A DNA stretch of 64,000 nucleotides from contig NC_045140.1 of NCBI RefSeq assembly GCF_008831285.2, positions 19,094,370 to 19,158,369 of the forward strand. Reading direction: 5' to 3'. The notes beneath the pieces were generated by a model. That model did no database searches. It was not told the origin of the DNA and saw nothing but the letters and a program-made list of their open reading frames with translations. The stretch comes from Nymphaea colorata. Its lineage: Eukaryota; Streptophyta; Magnoliopsida; Nymphaeales; Nymphaeaceae. The position numbers were made by a program, and so were the translations under genes. This document shows, one piece after another, positions 1-12,000 of this stretch. The number at the start of each line of letters is the position of its first letter. Positions within the stretch are counted from its first letter, which is position 1.

Positions 1-964
1 TTAGTTGGATCTGAACCCGGTAAAGGTAATACAAAGATCTGGATCTTTACCCGAGCCCGACCTTCCCTTTCTGCTGCCCCGTGGGTTGGGGGTCGGTGTG
101 CATCGTACGTTCACACGAAACACCTCTAGCGACAAAATTTGTTCACAAGATCTCAAAGTGGAAAAATTTGGATGACTTGTCCCTCTCATTGCCATGCATT
201 GATCTCAAAGAACAAGAGTGGTTTCGGGTGCAAAATTTACGTTTGTGTCCATCATCATTTGTCGAACGACATAGTCATCTGCAGCAATAATTTCACAAAA
301 CAATTCTACTTCATTGGACGTTGACATATTCGTTGTTAATATATAATAAAAGAACATTATTTTTTTGCGACTCATTAGTTCGAAAATGCTATCCTTTCAC
401 AAAAATTGCAGATATTATTATTAGAGCTATAATAAACATAACTATATCATGCTGCATGTACTTTTTTCTTTTATGGGATCAAATTTTTTTGATATTTTAA
501 TATTTTCTACTATGTGCAGTGGTTTTTTTCTTTAAAAACAAAAGTGGAGTGCTAGTTTCAACTTATTATAGTAACTCAAATTATGCTTCTTCTTAGAAGA
601 TATTTTATCTGAGTTTGACTGTAATTATGTTTAAACATGTGGCTTTTTTTTAACAAGTTCAGTGCAAAAATTCCTGTTAAGATGGTTGTTTTATTAAAGT
701 ATGATTTATTAGACGGAATTTGAATTAAGAACAAGGGAAAAAAGGAAGAGGAACCGCCCTCGTCGTGCCCTTGTAGGAAAAAAATGACGGGTGTAAGATC
801 ATAAAACCAACTTCTCTGCAAGAGCTTCTACGTCGCCCGAGGCTTCCCGAAGCCACTGCCCCATTCCTCCCTCGGTTGCTCCTCTTCGATTCTGCTCTCC
901 CATTCCCTCTCCCTGAGAGGGAAAGAAAAAAGTTTTGCGGTAGCGAACGGGAAATTGGTTCAAG
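1..964. other. upstream region and probable 5' leader of the Rossmann gene
   Basis: No recognisable gene lies here. The first 60 bases resemble the degenerate TCCGAATC-type repeats common in plant spacers. An open frame at 81-290 (+, 69 residues) matches nothing I know and may be a fragment of an element that runs off the left edge. The stretch from 300 to 720 is AT-rich. From about 830 to 964 it turns pyrimidine-rich (CCTCCC/CTCTCC runs), typical of a plant 5' untranslated leader, and this leads directly into the ATG at 965. No clear TATA box was found. Confidence 0.5.
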
Positions 965-3044
965 ATGGTCATCTCGCGTTATCTACGTTCACAATCAACA
1001 GCGGTCTCAAAACTGAGGTGGGAAGATTTCTCGTTCTCTCCGCTCGTGTGTGTTTTTCTCTCTCTATGGGCTTTTCATATTTAAGCAGTCATGTTATGGT
1101 GGTTCTATGTGAATTATTATGAACCGTGAGATGGGTCATTCTGATTCCGTTATGGGTTGTCATCTAATCTGAACTCTTAAGAGCGAGTTTACTTATAGCC
1201 TATCACCCAGATTGGAAATTTACGGTAAAATGATGGATTATGCTGCTTTCTTGGTGGTATGAATTGGACTCTCTTTCTGTTTGACCGATTTTTTCTTCTT
1301 CTTGGGAGTATGTTTGATGGACGTGCAAGGGCGTACTACGTATTCTTTGTAGTTTGTACGCTGTGTGGTTATTACACGTGGATCGGTACTTGCTAAATAT
1401 GGATCGAGATGTCATGCACTTTTTTCCTTTCTTATCATTCTTATTATCTCGGTAGAGAATGTGAACGGTTATTCCTCGCAGTAGGAGTATTGCATTATCT
1501 ATGTGCTTACTACCTTAAGCTAGTTCTTTCTCACGTCCCATGTAAATTCTGAGTTTAAATGTATACCAAATAAAAGAATGTTCTATTTCCCATTAGATGT
1601 CTGTTATTGGAAGTTCGTTCTTGCCCCTTTTCGATATTACTTTTCCTTCTGCTATAATTTTTCCGATTTAAGATTTGGCCCATTTGAGTTGAACTCAGTA
1701 TTGAGAACCTTAGACAAATTTCCTTGCATTACAACCATTCGGTCGAAAGTTTTCAATTGATGAGATCCTGAATGACATTTAGTCTGTGTCTACATTTTTT
1801 GATACAAAAGTTTCTTTAACTTTATGATAAGGGCACAACTTCGTGACGTTTCTCTTGTCTGTTTGAAGTCATGAAGTATTGTAAATGCTGTATAAATTAA
1901 TATAGTAGCCATCTTTATTACTTCTATGTACGATTAGTCTGCGCTTGATTCTTCGTGCTCTTTAACTTATGCTGCTTCCGAAAGCCTAGGTAATTCTTTT
2001 GTTATATTTTCTATTGTTTAGTTTGTATGTGCTTGTGTGTTTTCCATCATTTTCTCATTCATACGTGCAGCAATTTGAGAAGTTCATATAGAACCAGTAG
2101 ATTACTATCAGCAGGTCCTGACAATGTACAAGAGTCGGTCAAAGTTCAGGAAGCAGAAACTATAAATATGCCACCGCCTGCAACAGAAAAGGTGCTCTGT
2201 CTCCTCAACCTTAAAGAGCTTATTTGCTCATTTCTGATGATGAAGTTTGTTGTTTTTCTGCATGAATCTACTCTTGCTGCACCTTTTACTTCTTCTAACG
2301 TCTGGCTGGTTAGCTGTTTCAGTTACTTGTGTTGGGTGGAAGTGGATTTGTTGGTTCACATGTCTGCAAGGAAGCTCTAGGAAGGGGCTTGTCTGTATGT
2401 AGTCTCAACAGGTAGTCATCTGTGATCCTGTAATCCTCCTGATGAATTTTCAGCAATAGATTTGGCAATGGATTTTTATATCCTGAGCATTTACTCAAGA
2501 ACTCTTTAAGTCACTAGTTATCTAGGAGCGATGATCATATTTTTTTTACCCTATTTGTTTATCTATTGACAAAATAATAATACAAATTCAAGTGTGTACG
2601 CCATATATGTTGTCTATTCACTATTGTATATTTGTATGTATTATAGCACACACACATGTAGGTGCATAGACTCTCAGAGTTGCACACATTGAAACCACTA
2701 AGTCCTTAACTATTGTTAGTTCCGGAGAACAATTTATGCTAGATTGCCAGGCCATGGTGTCATTAAGGGTACTTCAGCTAGACCTCCCTTCTTTTGTTCT
2801 GGTTTAGATTCGTCTGTGACTCTGTGGCATATCTCTTAGTGGAAAATCAGAACCTATATGAATGATATTTTCAAATATATTTCGTTATAAAATTTCCCCT
2901 AGGATATTTTGTTATTTTTCTGTATTCTTCTTCTGGCAATCTTTCCAATACATACACAATTATCTAAATAAATATACACACACCCCCATACACACACACA
3001 CGCACGCAGACACACACACACACACACACATATATACATATATG

Positions 3045-3093
<49 letters not shown>

Positions 3094-6000
3094 CAATGAA
3101 ACACTAATATATGAAAAATTGTGCAAGTAAAAGGGATTATTCACAAGGCTATTAATAGATCACATAATCATAGTATCTAGGAGGATAAACTTTGAAGTTT
3201 GAAGTATGCCTAACTAGGACAACAGTTTATTGAAGTCCTTTCCTAGAGGTATTCAGTGGGCAAATAAAAGATTGGAGACCTATTCCATTGCCCTTTTAAG
3301 TGATGCCCTAATTGGCAGTTCAATACTATCTGGTCAATTTAGGATATTCTCTTTTTCCTAATGATGCCAATATCCAGCCAATGCCGGGTCCAAGGATGCA
3401 CCAATGATATGTCTGTCCACATATATGGTTACTGGGGCCATTGGTGCAGTTCAATGTTTCTAAACTTGCATTTTGAGTTTTAAAAGTACACAATATAATA
3501 GAATATGGAGATCTTGATGATGTTTAGGATTTAGATTCTAATGATTGGTCAATATTTGTTCTATGAATCTCTCTCCTTGGCCCTTTTCCATAATGTTTTG
3601 CATGAGCTAGGATATGCTTTAGCAATATCACCTATTATGCTAGAAATTCCATGTTCTATTGCAGCATAATCCAGGTTTTGGATTATCTTACACAAAGTCG
3701 CTATATAGTGGTTGGATTGCATTTGGTTAATGGCAACTGCAGTGTAAAAGCATCTTTCTATCTGCCTGATTTGTCTTTTACTTTTTATCTTTAGGTCTGG
3801 AAAGACATCTGTACGTGGTGCTTGGGCAGACAATATGACATGGTTCCAAGGTTTGTAATTATTACATATCCTCTATGTTTCAAACTTTCAACTATGGACC
3901 AAGTATAATGATATCCTTTCATCAGGAGACCTGCTTGTACCCGACTCACTTAAGGATGCCTTTGATGGAGTTACTGCTGTGGTACGTGATCCGCACTTAT
4001 CATTCTTCATTTGAAATGTCATTTAATCATGATGTCACTTAAGATAACATTGCTTCCTTTCCTTGGTTGAAGAAATTTTTACTGAATGTTCACTTTTTGG
4101 AAGTAAGTTTTCAAAATTTCTCACTATTTGTTTATACCATATTTGATGGTTCTTTCTGGTGAAAATGGACTATTGAGAAAGGTTTATATAATTACAGAAT
4201 CTTATTGCCAGTTTCTAGGAAGGCACGATTGCTAAATAAACAGGGTATTTATGATCAACTTAGGTAAGAAAGCATTTGTGAATGAAAAAAAGAGATTGGT
4301 CCTTCATGACATCGTACAGCTGAGACTATTTAATGGCAAAATGAGTGGTGTACCACTGTATCTTATTATTAGTTAGTTAACCATTTATAAAGTGTACGCA
4401 CAAGCTGTGGATAGAAAGTTGTTATGTATGCAAGATGAGAACCTGATCCAGTTTCTAGGAAGACCTGGTTAATGGTTAAACAGCGTATGCATGATTAACT
4501 GAGATAAAAAATAGATTGGACTTCCTTCGGCATCCCTGCAGCTAAGATTTGTTTGATGGCAAACTAGTTATGCAGGCTGTACTGTTAACCAGTCATAAAT
4601 TTGTAAATTGCACAAATAAGTCATAGGTAGGAAGTTATTTGATATATGGAAGATGAGACCTGCTGACTTGTGTCTTTGGAGTTTCTTGATCATCTCATAT
4701 AAAAGTTAGGGATTAAGTAAAATTCAAAGAGGTGCTGAGTGTATTTCATCAAGTTGCAAGTGTTCTTTTTTTATTATTGTGTTCCTGGAAGCTTAAGCTT
4801 CAATAACGTGCTTTTTGGCAATGATGTCACCTTCATTATTCAAGAGAGACAGTATATGTTATTTTGACCATTTTTAGGTATCTTGTGTTGGAGGCTTTGG
4901 CTCAAACTCTCATATGTATAAAATCAATGGAACTGCAAATATTAATGCTATTAGAGCTGCATCAGAAAATGGTAAGCTTTACTTATTCTTTGCAATGTTA
5001 CTCCTCTTCCATTTTCCCTTTTCTTCTGTTTGGCTTTTTGTGAGAACTTGTCTCTTTCATGAGATATGTATACATGACAATACCTGGAAATCTCATTTGT
5101 TGATATAAAAATACGCAAATTTTATGCTTGCTCAGCAATCATATTTTGAAGTTTAAGTGCACGGCTTGGGGAATAATAGAGGGGGGCTGTTTGTTCTCTT
5201 GGTTTGTCGGATCAATCTTGCTGTCATGAGCATCAGCTGTGTCTAAACCATTATGCATAAGTTATGATTTCTGATCATTATCAACTACTTCTAAACCTTC
5301 ATACTGCAAATATAGCACCAGAAGTTTCTCATGACATTTTATCCGTTTTATTACTATAAGTTATTAGCATCTCCATCATCTGAAGAAAAGTTTTCTAAAA
5401 CCATGCACATAAATGCACTTGCATAAGAGCATTTGACTATCATGGAAAAGTTATTATGGAAAGTTGTTGGGGAAACGAGGTCTTATTAATCAACCAATCA
5501 ATTGCTAATATTCACCTAACTGTTTATTTTTAGCTTCGTGAGAGTACCTAGAATTTGGTTTGGGTGGTATGAAGACTTTGATTGGATCTCTCTTGTTTCA
5601 TCAGTTGATTTTGAAAAGTCCGTGGTACTTTTTTCAGCAAATAATTTTCTATTTTTTTTTAAGCTTTCACTTGCTTTGAAATCTTCTGTTAGATGATCAA
5701 GCAAACATGGATATAGCTGAGTACAGTAAGTATTCATACTGTTACAATATTTGTCAGTGGTTTCCCACTCCCGGTGCCCCTCTTTCAGTTCTCATCTGTT
5801 GCTGGACCACCCCCGTCCCTCACCGCCCCCCCCCCCCCCCCCCCCCCCCGCTCCTTTTTTTAGCATACAAATAGATTCATCCACAAGATATTGGCATTGA
5901 TTTCAGTGGAAATTTGTACTAGGAGCAGATCATTTTGAATGGAGTATAAAATAGGGTTCGCATAATCTTTGTATACAGTATACAATATTTGTCTGATACT

Positions 6001-9000
6001 ACTATCTAGGCAAGAAAAGTGAGTTGTAGTGTGGTCAAACAATCTAAGGAACAAGGTGATGGGATTGAATCTTCCTCAGAGCTGTAGTCTAGGTGGCTCC
6101 GTATTGTGTTTCTTGCTGTGTTAAAGTTCTTCTGTTTGGTCTTCCCAAGAAAGCATCTTCTTAGGGCACTAGTCTTGTGCTTCTAAAAGGTTTTCTCCTT
6201 CTTTAGGTGTAAAAAGATTTGTCTACATCTCAGCTGCTGATTTTGGTTTGGCGAAATATTTGCTGCGAGGATATTACGAAGGAAAGGTGCTGTATGGTGC
6301 TTAAACTTTAAAGCTGTTAGATTAGTCATTTTCTTTCATTGTGATAATGAACTTAGAGCCACTATTTCTCTGTAGGTTTCCTGTACTTTCCATTCTTCTA
6401 TCAATTTACTGTTCCTTATTTTATGTGCTGAAAGCATGAAACCTAGTAAAGGTCAGTCTAACAGTTATGGACCATGAATGCAACTACAGAATGAATAATA
6501 ACTATAAAAAACATGCACTTGATTAGTTTATTTCTAAGAAACAACTTTTGTTTATTTTTTAGTGCTATGGAGTAATAGTTAGAATACTGAAGGAAATAGT
6601 CTACAATTAGCCAATCTTGATCCGGTTCAACTGATTTTGCTGATCCAGAACTGAGTCTTCTAGGGTTTAGTTGCATTTGAGTCAAATATTTTTGTCTCTT
6701 GACCCAGTCCCTTGGCCTTGACGATTTGAGTCAGCTCAGGCAATGCCCATGTCGATTTGCTGGTTTTGCCAGCTATGCTTTGTTGGATCTGCTTATATCA
6801 ACTAGAACTCTATTGTTTGCAGAAAGCAGCTGAAGCAGAACTACTTGCAAAATTTCCATATGGAGGTGAGCTTCTAAGACACTACCTTTTGCAGGTTTTA
6901 GGCACGCATAACTTGCTTAAGGCCATTTATTCTGCCAATGCATGCATAAATATGCTCCTGAAATATCCTTTTGCCTTTTGACTTTGAATTTTTTGATGCC
7001 TTACAACTTACGAGTTACAAGGTTGATTGGGGGATACTGGTGTGCGTGGCCTTTTTCTTTGATGCTGTAAAATTGCAGTTAGTGTTTGCAGTTTGGTGTC
7101 TATGTATTGGACAAAATCCCAATATCAGATGTTCTGTGCTGCAAAAATGTATTCTCAAAAAATGACAAATGGAAATGTGTTCAGACTTCTCGGCTGCTTT
7201 TGAGTTAGCTTGAAATGAAAGTTGACCTCCCAATCATGATAGATGCCCTCATTTCCACCATCCTCACGTATGAACAATGCAGGAGGAAATGAGGAAGTGT
7301 GATTCAAAATAGCATCAGGAACCTTTTTACTCAAATTAAAGCACCCATCTTGAGCCATTGAGATTGACGAACCACATCTGTTTGAATCATGAGGAACAAA
7401 ACATGCCCTAACATGTTTGACTCTGTGTATATGAGAGAATGCAAACTGAGAAGTGGGAATTCCTAGTTGAGGTTTGGGTCCTTGCAGTTGTCTAAGACTC
7501 TTAAGTTTCTATCAGGTTTGCCCATAGGGGCCTTATGCCTCTAAAGTTGATCTTTGCCATCTACTCTACCTGTTCAACTTCATCTCTTTATAGTGATCAT
7601 CGAAGACATTGTGCACAGCTGATCCTCTTGAGCAAGAATTCAAGAATGTATGGTCCATGAGCAAATCTGCTCATTATGGAACATCATTTCTTCTTGTAGA
7701 CATGGTAATTTGAAGGTATAATCTTGTTCTTGGAGTTGTCTTCACAAGGGAATATAGCAATAAGAATTTTGGTTTCCCACAATGGAAAAGAGTGGAGAAG
7801 TATCAGGATTTTAACAGCCTGTGAATATATATGTTGCGAGAGAGAGAGAGAGGCAGCAAAAAGTTGAAGTTCATTACGTGACCCTAATCTCTATTAAGAG
7901 ATTAGGGTTAGGGAAAATTACAAGAGAAGTCTACTAAAAATAACAAAACATTTAAAGAGATCCTCCCTAACTTCCTAATATTTCAGAAAACCCCTTTTTG
8001 TATCTTTAACACTCCCCCTCAAGCTGGAGCATATATATCAATCATGCTCAGCTTGTTACAACATCTCAGGAAACCGCCTATGGGAAGAGCTTTAGTGAGA
8101 ATATCTGCTACCTGATCTTCTGAGGAGACGTGAATAGTGCTAACAATTCCTTCTTGAACTAAATCCCAAATATAGTGGCAATCCACTTCAATGTGTTTAG
8201 TCCTCTCATGGAAGACAGGATTGTTAGCGATATATGTAGCTTCCTTGTTGTCACAATACATCTTCATTGGGAGATTCACTGAGACACCCAACTCTACAAG
8301 TAGTGATCTAACCCACGACATTTCAGCCGCAATTTGAGCCATAGCCCTATATTCCGACTCAGCACTAGAACGAGCCACAACATTCTGCTTCTTGCTCCTC
8401 CAGGAAATAAGATTACTGCCCACAAAGACACAAAAACCGGTAGTAGACTTCCTGTCATCTACAGATCCAGCATAATCAGCATCACTATACGCCTCGATGT
8501 CAACACATTCTCCTTTCTTGAACCATAGCCCCTTTCCCGGGGCTGATTTCAAGTATCTTACAATCATTAGAGCTGCATCCCAGTGAACTTTTCGGGGTTT
8601 TTCCATGAATTGGCTCAACTTATTTACAGCAAAGCTAATGTCGGGACGAGTGACAGTCAAATATAACAGTTTTCCTATCAGAGATCTGTAAGATCTAGAG
8701 TCAAACGGCTCTGAGTCATCATCATGTATATGAATGCGAGGATTCATGGGAAGTGTGGCAGGTTTAGCCCCCAATAGTCCCGTTTCCTGCAGAAGATCAA
8801 GAACATATTTCCTTTGAGACACTACAACTCCTTTATTACTACGAGCCACCTCAATACCAAGAAAATAACGAAGTTGTCCAAGGTCTTTCGTAACAAAGTG
8901 TTGCTGTAAAAACTCATTTGTTTGAGCTATCTCTTGATCATTTTCCCCTGTAAGAACAATATCATCCACGTAGACAATCAATATCACAAGTCCTGCTGAG

Positions 9001-12000
9001 CCTCGCTTGATAAACAATGAGTGATCAAGCTGGGAGCGAAATCCACACTTAGATAACACTTCAGTAAGCTTTTGGAACCATGCACGGGGACTCTGTTTGA
9101 GTCCATAAATAGCCTTCTTTAACTTGCATACCTTGGAACACTCCCCTTGTCGCTCAAAACCAGGTGGTTGCTGCATATAAACGATTTCAGAAAGGTCTCC
9201 ATACAGAAAGGCATTTTTTACATCCAATTGAAAAAGAGACCACTCTCGTTGGACAGCAAGAGAGATAATCAAGCGAATAGTGCCCAACCGGGCCATAGGC
9301 GAAAAGGTCTCAAAGAAGTCAACACCATAAGTGTGAGTATACCCTTTTGCGACAAGACGGGCCTTGAACCTTTCAACTGACCCATCAGAATGATACTTGA
9401 TGGTGAATACCCATCGTGAGCCAACCACATCACAGCGTGTTGGGGGGTCTACCAAATCCCAAGTCTCTCGAGAAAGAAGAGCATCCATTTCCTCCTGCAT
9501 AGCTTGTCGCCAACGTGTATCTAACAGGGCGTGATGGTGCGAGGACGGGATAACATGACTAGATAGAGCTTGATCAAACTGTACTAAGCGTGTACTCAGA
9601 TGAGCAGTAGAGACAAAATTAGATATAGGATGTAAGGTACACTGTCGCTTGCCCTTGCGAATAGCAATAGGGAGATCTGCTGCAGAATAGTCATCACTTA
9701 AACCTGAGTCAGTCTTATCAGTAGAGCTTACCTCTTGAGACGATGCTGGTGGACGGTTGAGAGAGGGACCTAGACGACGAGTGTAAACCAAAGGAGGCTC
9801 AAGAAAACGTTCATGTGACCTAGGTTGCGATGATGGAAATGACTCGAGTGACACTGGTGGAATAGGAAGAGGTATAGGTGCATGCATCTCAGATGAAGAG
9901 GGACTTGACGGAGGGAAATAAGGACGAGACTCAAAGAAGGTAACATCCGCACTGATAATGTCTTTCTTGGTCAAGAGATCAAAGCATTTGTATCCCTTTT
10001 GATTGGCTGAATAGCCAATAAAAATACATTTGATGGCTTGGGCAGCAAGTTTGCTTTTGTTCGGGCCTAGGATATGTGCAAAGCAAGTGCATCCAAAAAC
10101 TTTGGGAGGTAAATGAAATAATGAACGCCCTGGATATAAAATTTGAATTGGAATACGGTCTTGAATGGAGGAAGAGGGTAATCTATTAATGAGGTAACAC
10201 GCAGTAAGAATAACATCACCCCAAAAATAGGCAGGCATGTGAGAATGTAACATGAGGGTACGAGCTACGTTTAGGAGTTGCCGATGTTTGCGTTCGGCTA
10301 CACCATTCTGTTGGGACGTATGTGGACAAGTATATTGAGGTCGAATTCCATGGTCGGCATAAAACTGAAGTAGAATGCAAGACTTGAATTCAAGAGCATT
10401 ATCAGTGCGAATATTTTTGACAATGAGTTCAAACTGAGTTTTTATTTCCTTGATAAATTTTTGAAGAATACATATGACTTCAGATCTTTCCCTTAACAAG
10501 AAAACCCAACTGACTCTAGTAAAATCATCAACTAGAACAAGATAATATCGAAAACATGATCGAAAAGGAACCCGACTAGGACCCCATACATCCACATGAA
10601 TGAGATCAAAAGGACTCTGACTCGACGGACTCTGACTTGAAGGAAAGCTGCTCCGTGTATGCTTGCCCAACTGGCAGGCATCACATAAGAAGGACTCTGA
10701 TGCAGGAATATCTGGAAACATGCGACGAAGTTTTGGTACTGAAGGATGACCCAGTCTGAGATGCCATTGGAAGGGAGAAGGCTTGGAAGGGACTGAAGAT
10801 GCAGCAACATCAACTGGGATTGACAAAAAATAAAGGCCCTCACGCTCATGGCCGCCACCAATCATCTTCCCAGTTGGTAAGTCCTGAAAAGAACAAAAGT
10901 CAGATTCAAAAATGACTTTACATTGTAAGTCGATAGCTAGCTGTTTCACAGATATCAAATTGTAATAATGCCTAAACGTGGAAGGTAAATATCACCGCTA
11001 CCCAAAACAGGGGACAACTTGCCATCAGCCAGCTTAACATGCTGTGGTGTAGAAAATCTGACAAATGATGAAAAATTTTGTGGTTGATTACAACAATGTC
11101 TAGAAGCGCCCGAGTCTATCATCCATGTCATACCTGGATCAGCAGTAGGAGCACCAACAGAGAATGCTGAATCTACAACAGCGGCATTGGTAGATGTAGA
11201 GGTAGATGTAGAGGCAGACCTCTGAGCAAGAACACGATCATATTCATCCTTACTTAGGTTAAGGGAATATAACATAGATATAGAAGGATCAGTAGAAGAC
11301 TCAACCACAGATATTGTTGCCTTTGAATGAGTTGCTTGGGATGAAGAAGGACCTCTGCTTGTGGTGATTCTACCTCCACCACGTCCAGATGAAACATTAG
11401 ACCTGAGGTGAGGATGTTTGTCCCAACAACGATCCTCTAGATGACCAATTTTGCCACAATAAGAGCACTGAAATCTGCCACGTCCAGCACCACGGCCTGT
11501 ACCACGTCCCTAGTGCCTCCAAAAGAACTAGGGCCCCGTCCTCATGATATCACAAGTGCAGAGACTGGTGTGTCATGCGTAGTCTGAGAAAGAGTGGCTG
11601 CAAAACGACTCAGCCTATTATATGTGTCTGCTAAATCTGGAAGTTCACTGCCTGTTAGAATTTGAGACTTTGCCACAGAATATTCTGAAGATAGGCCAGA
11701 TAAAAACTTCGCCACCATACCAGTCTCAACGTGTGATGCATAACAATGCTGGCAAGGTGGACGAAGAGCCTTTAACCGTTCATATGCAGCAGTCAAAGTA
11801 GCAAAATATTGGGATAGGTCCTGATCCCCTTGTCGAATGTTACATAACTCCTCTTCTAGTTGTAGGATTTTGATTACATTAGTGGCATGCGAGTATGTCT
11901 TTCTCAAGAAAGACCACATATCCTTGGCCTTGGTATAATATGCAATAGTTGGGGCTATATGAGACTCCACACTATTCATAATCCAAGACATAACAATATA

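Noticed and set aside
2862..3144. Open frames across the CA/TC/TA tract
   Set aside because: Low-complexity translation (THTHTH, SLSLSL, YIYIYI) of a microsatellite.
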